The notes under the pieces are model-generated. The model had not been told where the DNA came from, made no database searches, and saw only the letters and a program-made list of their open reading frames with translations. A DNA stretch of 64,000 nt from assembly GCF_001187535.1 (NCBI RefSeq), contig NZ_LFIO01000812.1, positions 1-64,000 of the forward strand. Direction: 5' to 3'. Positions 24,194-33,795 of the stretch are shown here, in pieces. Each line of letters opens with the position of its first letter. Position 1 is the stretch's first letter. Source of the stretch: Rhizobium ecuadorense. GTDB lineage: Bacteria > Pseudomonadota > Alphaproteobacteria > Rhizobiales > Rhizobiaceae. The translations under genes and the position numbers were made by a program.

Positions 24194-27100
24194 ATGTTGA
24201 ACGCAGCGATCGACCCCGCATCCTCCAATGATCCCGCCAATGGCGCGCCGTTCACCGGCTTTGCCCCGCCGATCCGGCCGCAATCGGAACTTCGCCAGGC
24301 GATCACATCAGCCTATCGCCGCCCGGAAACCGAATGCCTGCCGCCGCTCGTTGCGGCTGCGCGCGTCTCCGAGGCGAAGCGCTATGACATTCGCAGCACC
24401 GCCCGTACGCTGATCGAGGCCTTGCGCGCCAAGCATAAGGGCACCGGCGTCGAAGGGCTGGTGCAGGAATATTCGCTTTCCAGCCAAGAAGGCGTGGCGC
24501 TCATGTGTCTTGCCGAAGCGCTGCTGCGCATTCCCGATACCGACACCCGCGACGCGCTGATCCGCGACAAGATCGCCGAGGGCAACTGGACCTCGCATAT
24601 CGGCGGCGGCAAATCCATGTTCGTCAACGCCGCCACCTGGGGCCTCGTCGTCACCGGCAAGCTAACCTCGACGGTCAACGACCGCAGCCTGTCGGCGGCG
24701 CTGACGCGGCTGATCGCGCGGGCCGGCGAGCCGGTCATCCGTCGCGGCGTCGATATGGCGATGCGCATGATGGGCGAGCAGTTCGTCACCGGCGAAACGA
24801 TCGAGGAGGCGCTGAAGCGCGCCCGGCCGCTCGAAGCGCGCGGCTTCCGCTATTCCTACGACATGCTGGGCGAGGCCGCGACGACGGCCGCAGACGCTGA
24901 GCGTTATTTCAAGGATTACGAAAAGGCGATCCATGCCATCGGCAAAGCCTCGGACGGGCGCGGCATTTATGACGGTCCTGGTATTTCGATCAAGCTTTCG
25001 GCCCTGCACCCCCGTTATGTCAGGGCGCAGGCCGGCCGGGTGATGGGCGAGCTGCTGCCGAAGGTCAAGGCGCTGGCCGTTCTCGCCAAGAGCTACGACA
25101 TCGGCCTCAATATCGACGCCGAGGAGGCCGACCGGCTGGAGCTTTCGCTCGATCTGCTCGAGGAGCTCTGCTTTGCCCCTGATCTTGCCGGCTGGAACGG
25201 GCTGGGATTCGTCGTCCAGGCCTATGGCAAGCGCTGCCCCTTCGTGCTCGACCATATCATCGATCTCGCCCGCCGTTCCGGTCGCCGGATCATGGTGCGT
25301 CTGGTCAAGGGCGCCTATTGGGATGCCGAGATCAAGCGCGCCCAGCTCGACGGTCTCGACGACTATCCGGTCTATACCCGCAAGATCTACACCGACGTCG
25401 CCTACATCGCCTGCGCGCGCAAGCTGCTGAACGCACCCGACGCCGTCTTCCCGCAGTTTGCCAGCCACAATGCCCAGACGCTGGCGACGATATATCATCT
25501 CGCCGGTCCCGATTTCGCCGTCGGCAAATACGAGTTCCAGTGCCTGCATGGCATGGGCGAACCACTCTATGACGAAGTCGTCGGCAAGGAAAAGCTCGAC
25601 CGGCCCTGCCGCATCTATGCGCCTGTGGGAACACATGAGACGCTGCTCGCCTATCTGGTGCGGCGTTTGCTGGAAAACGGCGCCAATTCCTCCTTCGTGC
25701 ACCGCATCTCCGATCCGCACGTCTCCGTCGAGGCGCTGATCGCCGATCCTGCCGAGACCGTCGCCGCCATGCCGGTCGTCGGCGCTCCCCACGCGCAGAT
25801 CGCCTTGCCGAAGGCGCTTTACGGCAGTGCCCGCGCCAATTCCGACGGTCTCGATCTCTCGAACGAGGCGACGCTTTCCAATCTGGGTGAGACGCTTGCC
25901 TCCTCGGCTGCCAGCCCATGGCACGCAGGTCCGATCCTTGCCGATGGCTCGACGGATGGGGTGATGCGTAACGTCCTCAATCCCGCCGATCACCGCGACG
26001 TCGTCGGCACGGTCACCGAGCTGAAGGTCGAAGAGGCAACCCGGATCGTTGCGATGGCGGCCGAGCATGCGCCGCAATGGGCGGCGGTGCCGCCGGCCGA
26101 GCGTGCGGCTTGCCTGGAGCGGGCGGCCGACATCATGCAGGACCGCATCAAGACGCTGATGGGCATCATCATGCGCGAGGCCGGCAAATCCGCCGCCAAT
26201 GCCGTCGGCGAAGTGCGCGAGGCGATCGACTTCCTGCGTTACTACGCCGAGCAGGCGCGCAAGACCCTCGGACCGTCGCATGCGCCCCTCGGCCCGATCG
26301 TCTGCATCAGCCCATGGAATTTCCCGCTGGCGATCTTCACCGGGCAGGTGGCGGCCGCACTGGTGGCCGGCAATCCCGTGCTCGCCAAGCCCGCCGGCGT
26401 CACGCCGATCATCGCTTCGGAAAGCGTCAAGATCCTCCATGAGGCGGGCGTGCCTGTCGGCGCCTTGCAGTTCGTGCCCGGCAGCGGCCGCCTCGGCGCC
26501 GGCATGGTAGGTGCCCGGGAAACAGCCGGCGTCATGTTCACCGGATCGACCGAAGTCGCCCGGATGATCCAGGCGCAACTGGCCGAACGCCTGTCTTCGA
26601 CCGGGAAGCCGATCCCGCTGATTGCCGAAACCGGCGGACAGAACGGCATGATCGTCGATTCCTCGGCTCTCGCCGAGCAGGTGGTGGCCGATGTCATCGC
26701 CTCGGCCTTCGACAGCGCCGGCCAGCGCTGCTCGGCGCTCCGCGTCCTCTGCCTGCAGGACGATGTGGCCGACCGGACCCTCGCCATGCTGAAGGGCGCC
26801 TTCCGCGAGCTGACGATTGGCCGCACCGATCGGCTGAGCATCGATGTCGGTCCTGTCATCAACGATGGCGCGAAGGCCGAGATCGACCAGCATATCGAGC
26901 AGATGCGCGGCGCCGGCCGCAAGGTCGATCAACTGCCGCTGCCCGAAAGTGCCGCGGCGGGCACCTTCGTTCCGCCGACAATCATCGAGATCAAGGCTCT
27001 GTCGGACTTGACGCGGGAGATCTTCGGGCCGGTCCTGCATGTTGTCCGCTTCAAGCGAAACGGGCTCGACCGCCTGATCGACGACATCAACGCATCGGGC

Positions 27101-27901
27101 TATGGCCTGACATTCGGGCTTCACACCCGGCTTGACGAAACGATCGCGCATGTGACCAGTCGCATCAAGGCTGGCAACCTCTACGTCAACCGCAACATCA
27201 TCGGCGCCGTCGTCGGCGTGCAGCCTTTCGGCGGCCGCGGCCTGTCGGGCACCGGTCCGAAGGCCGGCGGTCCGCTCTATATCGGCCGGCTGGTACAGCG
27301 TGCTCCGGTGCCGCCGCAGCAGGATTCTGTCCACACCGACCTCGCCCTTCGCGACTACATCGTCTGGCTCGACAAGAAGGGCTTGCCGGCCGAAGGGGAA
27401 GCGGCGCGTGGCTATGCGAGCCGTTCAGCGCTCGGGCTCGAACGCGAACTGGTCGGCCCGGTCGGAGAGCAAAATCTCTACGCGCTCCATCCCCGCGGCC
27501 GCATTCTGGCCGTGCCGCAGACCGAAAGCGGGCTGTATCGCCAGATCGCCGCGGCCCTGTCGACCGGCAACCACGTGGTCGTCGACGCCGGCTCCCTGCC
27601 GAAATCGGCCCTGGCCGATCTGCCGGCGGCTGTCGCCAGCCGGGTTTCCTGGACGTCGGTTTGGGAAAAGGACGGGCCATTCTCGGGCGCACTGGTCGAA
27701 GGGGATCGCGACAGGGTTCTGATCGTCAACCGGAAGATTGCTGCTCTGCCCGGTCCGCTTCTGCTGGTCCAGGCTGCCACGAGCGAGGAATTGGCCGGCG
27801 ATCCCGAGGCCTATTGCCTGAACTGGCTGCTGGAGGAGGTGTCCACGTCGATCAACACCGCGGCAGCCGGCGGCAATGCCAGCCTGATGGCGATCGGCTG
27901 A
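24194..27901 (+). CDS. putA: Bifunctional proline dehydrogenase / delta-1-pyrroline-5-carboxylate dehydrogenase
   Basis: 1235 residues. Unlike enteric PutA there is no N-terminal ribbon-helix-helix, so this protein is an enzyme only. The FAD-dependent proline dehydrogenase half (about 80-500) has GPGISIKLSALHPRY, VRLVKGAYWDAEIKRAQ and FASHNAQT. The NAD-dependent aldehyde dehydrogenase half (about 570-1040) has SPWNFPLAIFTGQVAAAL, the base glutamate in AETGGQNG and the nucleophile in SAGQRCSALR. The C-terminal 200 residues are the extra domain of long PutA proteins. It oxidises proline to glutamate on the inner membrane, passing electrons to quinone. Proline released from demethylated proline betaine would end here. 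An Lrp-type regulator is divergent upstream and a hairpin terminator follows. Confidence 0.97.
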   Translation: MLNAAIDPASSNDPANGAPFTGFAPPIRPQSELRQAITSAYRRPETECLPPLVAAARVSEAKRYDIRSTARTLIEALRAKHKGTGVEGLVQEYSLSSQEGVALMCLAEALLRIPDTDTRDALIRDKIAEGNWTSHIGGGKSMFVNAATWGLVVTGKLTSTVNDRSLSAALTRLIARAGEPVIRRGVDMAMRMMGEQFVTGETIEEALKRARPLEARGFRYSYDMLGEAATTAADAERYFKDYEKAIHAIGKASDGRGIYDGPGISIKLSALHPRYVRAQAGRVMGELLPKVKALAVLAKSYDIGLNIDAEEADRLELSLDLLEELCFAPDLAGWNGLGFVVQAYGKRCPFVLDHIIDLARRSGRRIMVRLVKGAYWDAEIKRAQLDGLDDYPVYTRKIYTDVAYIACARKLLNAPDAVFPQFASHNAQTLATIYHLAGPDFAVGKYEFQCLHGMGEPLYDEVVGKEKLDRPCRIYAPVGTHETLLAYLVRRLLENGANSSFVHRISDPHVSVEALIADPAETVAAMPVVGAPHAQIALPKALYGSARANSDGLDLSNEATLSNLGETLASSAASPWHAGPILADGSTDGVMRNVLNPADHRDVVGTVTELKVEEATRIVAMAAEHAPQWAAVPPAERAACLERAADIMQDRIKTLMGIIMREAGKSAANAVGEVREAIDFLRYYAEQARKTLGPSHAPLGPIVCISPWNFPLAIFTGQVAAALVAGNPVLAKPAGVTPIIASESVKILHEAGVPVGALQFVPGSGRLGAGMVGARETAGVMFTGSTEVARMIQAQLAERLSSTGKPIPLIAETGGQNGMIVDSSALAEQVVADVIASAFDSAGQRCSALRVLCLQDDVADRTLAMLKGAFRELTIGRTDRLSIDVGPVINDGAKAEIDQHIEQMRGAGRKVDQLPLPESAAAGTFVPPTIIEIKALSDLTREIFGPVLHVVRFKRNGLDRLIDDINASGYGLTFGLHTRLDETIAHVTSRIKAGNLYVNRNIIGAVVGVQPFGGRGLSGTGPKAGGPLYIGRLVQRAPVPPQQDSVHTDLALRDYIVWLDKKGLPAEGEAARGYASRSALGLERELVGPVGEQNLYALHPRGRILAVPQTESGLYRQIAAALSTGNHVVVDAGSLPKSALADLPAAVASRVSWTSVWEKDGPFSGALVEGDRDRVLIVNRKIAALPGPLLLVQAATSEELAGDPEAYCLNWLLEEVSTSINTAAAGGNASLMAIG

Positions 27902-27912
27902 GAAAACGAGAC

Positions 27913-27934
27913 GAGGGCGCACAAATGCGCCCTC
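27913..27934 (+). terminator. Intrinsic terminator of putA
   Basis: A perfect 9-bp hairpin (27913-27921, 27926-27934) with a CAAA loop, 11 bases after the putA stop, followed by a moderately T-rich stretch (TGTTTTGCTT, 27941-27950). Confidence 0.75.
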
Positions 27935-28119
27935 GATCGCTGTTTTGCTTGTCCCGAAAAACTCGACACCATTGACCATTTTTTTAAGAGTTCTGGCTAT
28001 CGTCGCAACCTGGCGCGACGACTGCCAATTGTGGTCACTCCGACATGACCGCCGTGGCTGTATGTCGATGTGAGCGGTTGCGCCGGAGAAGCAGAAATTT
28101 CCTGGGGCGGGGCTTCCTT

Positions 28120-30663
28120 ATGGCGTTGATTGACCGACTGTTGCAGCGTATGCGGATCGTGACGAAGGTGCTCTTCTTCGTAGTGCCGCTGATCGTGCTG
28201 ATCGCCGGCATCGGTCTTTTCGGCTATTTCACCGCCGGTACGCTGAACGGCCAGATGACCCTGACCCGGCAGACGATCGATACGCTTTCCAGTTTCCAGC
28301 AGCTGCGATCCTCGCTGACCACCTTTACCGATCTTCCGAGTGCGGCCACGCGCGATCGCCTGATTGCCAGCATCTCCGATCAGGAGAAGGGCGCGGCGAC
28401 GCTCGATGCCATGTTGATCGATCCTGCGCAAAAGCAGCAGATCGCCACGGTGCGCGAACTCGGGGCTAAGATGCAGGGCGGCGCTGACGCGCTTTGGGCC
28501 GTGTCGCAGGAGCGCGTCAATACCGAACAGGCGATCGACGACGCGGTGGCCGGGCTGTTTAAGGAAAGCCAGACGGCGCGCAAACAGCTCGACGTTCTCC
28601 AGGATCAGGCGAATGGCAAGGAGGCCTTCGTCCGGGCGCTGCTTCTCGATGCCTCGGCCTATAAGAATCTCGCGGGACGCATTGCGAAACTGCGCAAGGC
28701 GACCGCAGCGGCAGCCGACCCTCAGAAGCTCGCCCAGGCCATCGGCAGCCTTCTGCCGCCGCTCGTCAAAGAGGTCGGCGACAGCGGGGCGCTTGCCTCC
28801 GACAAGGCCCAAAGCCAGATCGCTGCGCTGAAGCCGGTCCTGGACAAGCTTGCCCCCATGGCCAAGGACAGCAGCCTGACGCTCGAAGCTTACGCTCCCG
28901 TCGATCAGGATCTGCAGGGCCTTCAGGAGCAATTTGCAAAACTCGCCTCCGGCAATGCGGACACGGCGATCGAGCGCTTTACCGGCATGGATGCGAGCAT
29001 ATCAACGCTTCGTTCGATGGCGGCGATCGTCAATGCCGCTTTCAAATCGATCGACGATCTGCGCCTACACCTGAGCGAACTGAACAGGCGGCTGGATGCC
29101 GCGTCGCGGGATGCGGTTCTCGCCGATCTCAAGGCATTGCGCGAGAGCGCTGCAAAGCTCGTCCCCCTGAGCGGTAAGAATGCCGCGCTGCAGGATCTTG
29201 CCAAGAAGATCGAGCCGTCGCTTGCGACGATCGAGAAGGACACGTCGCTTCTGATATCGATCGCCGACCGGTGGCGCGCGGACAAGGAGGCGGCGACCGC
29301 GCTTGTGGCCGACGCAAGCCATACGCTCGAACAGTTCGTCAGCACGGCGCAGGAGAGCGGCAGGGAAATCAGCCAGCGCTCGGCGACAATGTCGCTCGCG
29401 GCGATGATCGCCGGCACGGTGCTTGCGATCATCGGCGGCCTCATGCTGATCGAAACCCTGCGCGGGCCGCTGAAGCGGATCACCCAGACGATGATGCGGC
29501 TTGCCGACGGCGATCTGAATGTCCCGATCGGCGACGGCAAGCGCGGCGACGAGATCGGCGACATGATCCGCTCCGTAACCGTCTTCCGCGACCAGGCGCT
29601 TGAGAAGACCCGGCTGGAAGAGGTCGCCGAAACGAACAGGGCGCGCGACGAGCGGGAGCAGGCCCGCCGTGCCGCCGAGCAGGCGCGCATCGAGGCGGAA
29701 CAGAGCGAGGCTCTGAATGCGCTCTCCGACATGCTCGGCAAGCTTGCCAATGGCAACCTCGCCGCCGAGATGAGCGAGGATCTGGCCGCAGACTATGTCG
29801 CGATGGCGCAAACCTACAATCACGCCATCGATGCGCTGCGGCTGACGCTCGCCGAGGTTCGCAATACGACCTATGAGATCGCCGAGGGCAGCACCAATCT
29901 TTCGGGAGCGGCCGACGATCTGGCGCGGCGCACGGAACAGCAGGCAGCCGCCCTTGAGGAGAGCTCGCGGGTGCTCGGTGAACTCACAGACAGCGTGCGG
30001 ACGACCGCCGAAAACGCCCGTCAGACGTCGCTCTCGGTCGCGGAAGCCCACCGCCAGGCGGAGCATTCCGCAGCTGTCGTCGCCAAAGCCGTCGACGCCA
30101 TGGGCGCCATCAACCGGTCATCCGAGAAAGTCACCAGCATCATCGGCGTGATCGACGAGATCGCCTTCCAGACCAATCTTCTTGCGCTCAATGCGGGTGT
30201 GGAAGCGGCGCGCGCAGGAGAGGCCGGCAGAGGTTTTGCCGTCGTCGCGCAGGAAGTGCGCGAGCTTGCCCAGCGCTGCGCCAAGGCTGCCCGCGAGATC
30301 AAGGACCTCATCTCCAACAGCGCATCGCAGGTCGGTGCGGGCGTCACGCTCGTCGAGGAAACCGGCAAGGCGCTATCTGCCATCATGGAGCACTTCACCT
30401 CGATCAACGGCCTGGTGCAGGTCATCTCGGCCTCCACGACCACCCAGTACAAGGGCATCGACGAGGTGAACAACGCCGTTCGCGACGTCGAGCACATCAC
30501 CCAGCACAACGCCGCCATGGTTGAAGAAAACACCGCGGAAATTCACCGGCTTCGCCAGCAGGTGGAACTGTTGAACGAAAGAATTTCCCACTTTCAGACC
30601 GTTGCCGCCGATGGCCGCAGGGCCTCTTCCGCCAGCAGCCCCCGGATGTCTGTGGCCTCCTGA
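28120..30663 (+). CDS. Methyl-accepting chemotaxis protein with a long helical periplasmic domain
   Basis: 847 residues from the ATG at 28120, the start next to the first membrane helix (LLQRMRIVTKVLFFVVPLIVL); the frame extends to 28045 without a good site. The first helix is at about residues 14-36. A long, helical, alanine-rich periplasmic sensor of some 370 residues follows, and the second helix is near 425-445 (AMIAGTVLAIIGGLMLIE). Two HAMP-like segments follow (GPLKRITQTMMRLADGDLNV and LSDMLGKLANGNLAAEM). The signalling hairpin has EIAFQTNLLALNAGVEAARA and GRGFAVVAQEVRELAQR. No CheR-tethering pentapeptide is at the C-terminus. The ligand is not evident; the gene stands alone after putA, so amino-acid taxis is only a guess. 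Confidence 0.93.
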   Translation: MALIDRLLQRMRIVTKVLFFVVPLIVLIAGIGLFGYFTAGTLNGQMTLTRQTIDTLSSFQQLRSSLTTFTDLPSAATRDRLIASISDQEKGAATLDAMLIDPAQKQQIATVRELGAKMQGGADALWAVSQERVNTEQAIDDAVAGLFKESQTARKQLDVLQDQANGKEAFVRALLLDASAYKNLAGRIAKLRKATAAAADPQKLAQAIGSLLPPLVKEVGDSGALASDKAQSQIAALKPVLDKLAPMAKDSSLTLEAYAPVDQDLQGLQEQFAKLASGNADTAIERFTGMDASISTLRSMAAIVNAAFKSIDDLRLHLSELNRRLDAASRDAVLADLKALRESAAKLVPLSGKNAALQDLAKKIEPSLATIEKDTSLLISIADRWRADKEAATALVADASHTLEQFVSTAQESGREISQRSATMSLAAMIAGTVLAIIGGLMLIETLRGPLKRITQTMMRLADGDLNVPIGDGKRGDEIGDMIRSVTVFRDQALEKTRLEEVAETNRARDEREQARRAAEQARIEAEQSEALNALSDMLGKLANGNLAAEMSEDLAADYVAMAQTYNHAIDALRLTLAEVRNTTYEIAEGSTNLSGAADDLARRTEQQAAALEESSRVLGELTDSVRTTAENARQTSLSVAEAHRQAEHSAAVVAKAVDAMGAINRSSEKVTSIIGVIDEIAFQTNLLALNAGVEAARAGEAGRGFAVVAQEVRELAQRCAKAAREIKDLISNSASQVGAGVTLVEETGKALSAIMEHFTSINGLVQVISASTTTQYKGIDEVNNAVRDVEHITQHNAAMVEENTAEIHRLRQQVELLNERISHFQTVAADGRRASSASSPRMSVAS

Positions 30664-30730
30664 ACAGGTGCTGCCCCGGTTTTTGAGGCGACAGGGCACT
30701 TTACGGCAGGCTCCTTCGACCGAGCGACAT

Positions 30731-32056
30731 CTAAAAGTCGGCCACTTTGCCCCAGGCGGATTTCCCGAAGCGGTCCGGGTGATAGGGGCGGGGATCGACG
30801 ATCGGCTCATCGCCTGTGGCGATATCGGCAATCAGATGGCCGGCGCCCGGGCCGATGCCGAAGCCATGGCCGCTGAAGCCCGCAGCGAGGATCAAACCCG
30901 GAAGCGTGGCGATCTCGCCGATCCCCGGTACGCCGTCGGGCGTGCTGTCGATATAACCCGCCCAGGTCGCGCTGATGGCGGTTTTCTTCAAGGCGGGTAG
31001 AAGCTCGAGCGCCCGCGCATGCGTCAGGCGGATGGTGGCCTGGTTGATCGCCGGGTCGAGGATGCGCATGCGCTCCATCGGCGTCGGCCTGTCGAGCCGC
31101 CAGCGTGCAAGAGACTCGTGGCCGGAGCGAAATCCCTCCAAGCCCCCGGGTGCGAGACTGCGCCACCGCCGAGCGAACATCGGCAGGAACTGTGGTGCGA
31201 AGCGGAACTGTTGTGCGGTGGGATCGACGCGACCGCGGCCGCTGATCGCCAGCGTGTAGCCGCCATCGCTGCGACGCGTGACGGAGACCGCGGATGTGTG
31301 CAGCGCATCCGGCAGGCCGCTCGCACCCGGCGAAACGGAAAGGATCGACGAACGGATCGATGCCTGCGGAAATCGAATGCCGAGCTGGCGGCAGAAGGAG
31401 GAAGCCCAGGCACCGCCGGCCAGGATCGCGATTTTTGTCCGGATCGTGCCATGCTCGGTGACGACGCCGGCGATCCTGCCGCCTTCGATGTCGATGCCGC
31501 GGGCCGCACAGGATTGATGCACAGTGCCGCCGAGCTTCAGGATCGCCCGCGCGACGGCCGGTGCGGCGCGGGCCGGATCGGCGGTGCCGTCGGTCGGCGA
31601 AAACACGCCGCCTTTCCACGAGGCGCCGGTGGCGCGCCCTCGTTCGCTTGCCTCTGCGCCGCTCAGCATGTGCGTCGTGACGCCGACCGAACGCGCGAAA
31701 TCCCGCCAGCGTGCCCAGCCCGCCAGTTCCTCGTCGCTATTGCTGAGATAGAAAAGGCCGCAGCGGCGAAAACCGGTATCCTCCCCGGTCTCGGCGGCAA
31801 AGCGCTCCCACAGATCGAGGCTCATCGTCGACATCGGCAGTTCACGGGCGTCGCGGTTCTGCTGCCGGCACCAGCCCCAGTTGCGGCTCGATTGTTCCGC
31901 GCCGACAAGGCCTTTCTCGACGAGGGCAACCTTCAATCCGCGCCGGGCAAGATAATAGGCCGCGAAAACGCCGACGATGCCGCCGCCGATCACCACCGCA
32001 TCGGCGGCAGCGGGCAGATCCGGCGTGGTGTCGACGCGATCAAGCGGTGCAGGCAT
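30731..32056 (-). CDS. FAD-dependent oxidoreductase of the DAO family (D-amino acid dehydrogenase-like)
   Basis: 441 residues. The ATG at 32054-32056 has GGAG 9 bases upstream; an upstream ATG at 32074 is less well placed. FAD-binding VVIGGGIVGVFAAYYLARRG is near residue 21, followed by VALVEKG and the SSRNWGWCRQQNRD motif of glycine/D-amino acid oxidases. Near the C-terminus are DSTPDGVPGIGE and GFSGHGFGIGPGAG, which close the FAD pocket. It is the last gene of a six-gene operon with a peptide-type ABC importer and a HAD hydrolase, so it probably oxidises the imported compound or a breakdown product. D-amino acids or opine-like conjugates are plausible. Confidence 0.87.
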   Translation of the reverse strand: MPAPLDRVDTTPDLPAAADAVVIGGGIVGVFAAYYLARRGLKVALVEKGLVGAEQSSRNWGWCRQQNRDARELPMSTMSLDLWERFAAETGEDTGFRRCGLFYLSNSDEELAGWARWRDFARSVGVTTHMLSGAEASERGRATGASWKGGVFSPTDGTADPARAAPAVARAILKLGGTVHQSCAARGIDIEGGRIAGVVTEHGTIRTKIAILAGGAWASSFCRQLGIRFPQASIRSSILSVSPGASGLPDALHTSAVSVTRRSDGGYTLAISGRGRVDPTAQQFRFAPQFLPMFARRWRSLAPGGLEGFRSGHESLARWRLDRPTPMERMRILDPAINQATIRLTHARALELLPALKKTAISATWAGYIDSTPDGVPGIGEIATLPGLILAAGFSGHGFGIGPGAGHLIADIATGDEPIVDPRPYHPDRFGKSAWGKVADF

Positions 32057-32139
32057 GGCAGGGTCTCCGTTCATACTTTAAAGCGCGTCGCGATCTTTCA
32101 GATTCGCTATTGCCGGACAAAACGATCGCTCGCCGACGC

Positions 32140-33795
32140 TCATTGCCGACAATAGGCCCGCACCAGTTCAGGATCCCGCTGGAGACCGTCGAGCCAGGTC
32201 GGATCAAGCGTCGGCACCGAGGAGAAGAGCAGCTGCGAATAGGGATGCGTCGGCGTCTTCACCGTCGAGGGCGTGATTTCCTCGACCTTCCGGCCTCCAT
32301 ACATCACGACGATCTCGTCGCAGATCGCCTCCACGACCGAGAGATCGTGGCTGATGAAAATGTAGGAAAGGCCGAGTTCGCGCTGCAATTCCTTGAGCAG
32401 GTCGATCACCGCGGCGGCAACCACCGTGTCGAGCGCCGAGGTAATCTCGTCGCAAAGGATCAGCTTCGGATCGGCGGCGAGTGCGCGGGCGAAGTTGACG
32501 CGCTGCTTCTGCCCGCCCGAGAGTTCTCCCGGCCGGCGATGGCGCAGGCTGCGAGGCAGTCGCACCATGTCGAGCAACTGATCGATCCTGGCGTTTCGCG
32601 CTTGCCGATCCATGCGGTGGTAGAAAACCAGGGGCCTGGCGAGGATGTCCTCCACCGATTTTGCCGGGTTGAGAGCGGTATCGGCATATTGGAAGACGAT
32701 CTGCATCTCGCGCAACTGGTCGCGCGAGCGCTCGCGGGCGCTGCGGCGCAGTTCGGTGCCGTCGAAGACGATCTTGCCGATTGCGGCCGGCAGGATGCCG
32801 GCGATGGTGCGGGCAAGCGTCGACTTGCCGCAACCGGATTCTCCGATGATGCCGAGATTTCGCCCCTTCTCCACCTTCAGGCTGACATGCTCGACCGCTC
32901 GAACGAGGGGGAGGCCGTCGGCCTGGCGCTGTCCATAGCCGGCGACGAGATCCTCGATCTTCAGAAGCGGCGCCGTCACATTGGCGGCCAATCCGGCTGC
33001 GCCGCGCGATTTCGGCTCAAAGGCTGCGAGCAGCTCTCTGGTATACGGATGCTTCGCGTTGTTGAGAATCTCGTTGGTGGTGCCGGTTTCCTGGGCCTCC
33101 CCGCCTTTCAACACGACGATGCGGTCGGCGATCTGCGCGACGACGGCAAGGTCGTGCGAGACATAGACGCCCGCTATGCCGCCCTTCTTCATGACCGACT
33201 TGAAAGCGCGCAGCACTTCGATCTGGGTCGTCACATCAAGTGCCGTCGTCGGCTCGTCGAAGATGACGAGGGTCGGGTCGCCGATCAGCGCCATGGCTGC
33301 CGCCAGACGCTGCAGCTGGCCGCCGGAAACCTGGTGCGGATATCGGCTGCCGATCGTCTCGGGTTCCGGCAGCGACAGCGCCCGGAAGAGTTCGACTGCC
33401 CGGGCGCGCGCATCGTCCGGCGACATCAGCCGATGAATCCGGGTGACTTCGATCACCTGATCCATGATCGTTGTGGCCGGATTGAAGGCGGCGGCGGCTG
33501 ACTGCGGGACATAGGCGACCTTGGTGCCGCGCACCTTGGCGCGCTGCTTCTCGCTGAGCGTGACCATGTCCTTGCCGCCGACCGAAACGCTGCCGCCGGT
33601 GATGCGGCAGCCCGCGCGGGTATGGCCCATGAGTGTCAGGGCGATGGTTGTCTTGCCTGAACCGCTCTCGCCGATCAGCGCGACGATCTCGCCCTCGGCA
33701 ACGTCGAGGCTGACACCCTTGATGATCTCGACGCGTCGGCCGGAATCGGTGGTGGCCTCGATCTTCAGGTCGCGGATTTCAATGAAATTGCTCAT
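32140..33795 (-). CDS. Peptide-type ABC importer, double ATP-binding subunit (DppD-DppF fusion)
   Basis: 551 residues containing two complete nucleotide-binding domains in one chain. The first has Walker A GESGSGKTT near residue 38, signature VSGGQLQRLA and Walker B LVIFDEPTTAL. The second has GESGCGKST near 330, LSGGQKQRVNFA and LILCDEITSALD. The peptide/nickel family normally uses two separate ATPases, and fusions of this kind (as in YejF or GsiA) are well known. The start overlaps the stop of the preceding permease gene (ATGA type). The linkers contain the family's HPYTREL and HPYSQLL motifs after each domain. In the second domain Walker B has DEIT instead of DEPT. Confidence 0.92.
   Translation of the reverse strand: MSNFIEIRDLKIEATTDSGRRVEIIKGVSLDVAEGEIVALIGESGSGKTTIALTLMGHTRAGCRITGGSVSVGGKDMVTLSEKQRAKVRGTKVAYVPQSAAAAFNPATTIMDQVIEVTRIHRLMSPDDARARAVELFRALSLPEPETIGSRYPHQVSGGQLQRLAAAMALIGDPTLVIFDEPTTALDVTTQIEVLRAFKSVMKKGGIAGVYVSHDLAVVAQIADRIVVLKGGEAQETGTTNEILNNAKHPYTRELLAAFEPKSRGAAGLAANVTAPLLKIEDLVAGYGQRQADGLPLVRAVEHVSLKVEKGRNLGIIGESGCGKSTLARTIAGILPAAIGKIVFDGTELRRSARERSRDQLREMQIVFQYADTALNPAKSVEDILARPLVFYHRMDRQARNARIDQLLDMVRLPRSLRHRRPGELSGGQKQRVNFARALAADPKLILCDEITSALDTVVAAAVIDLLKELQRELGLSYIFISHDLSVVEAICDEIVVMYGGRKVEEITPSTVKTPTHPYSQLLFSSVPTLDPTWLDGLQRDPELVRAYCRQ

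Noticed and set aside
24662..27334. 890-residue open frame on the minus strand within putA
   Set aside because: It is the antisense shadow of a high-GC coding gene; rich in Arg, Asp and His without family motifs, and putA itself is unmistakable.
31019..32155. 378-residue plus-strand frame opposite the FAD oxidoreductase
   Set aside because: Antisense shadow; the FAD-binding motif and ribosome site belong to the minus strand.
32047..33501. 484-residue plus-strand frame opposite the double ATPase
   Set aside because: Antisense of a protein with two clear ATP-binding domains.
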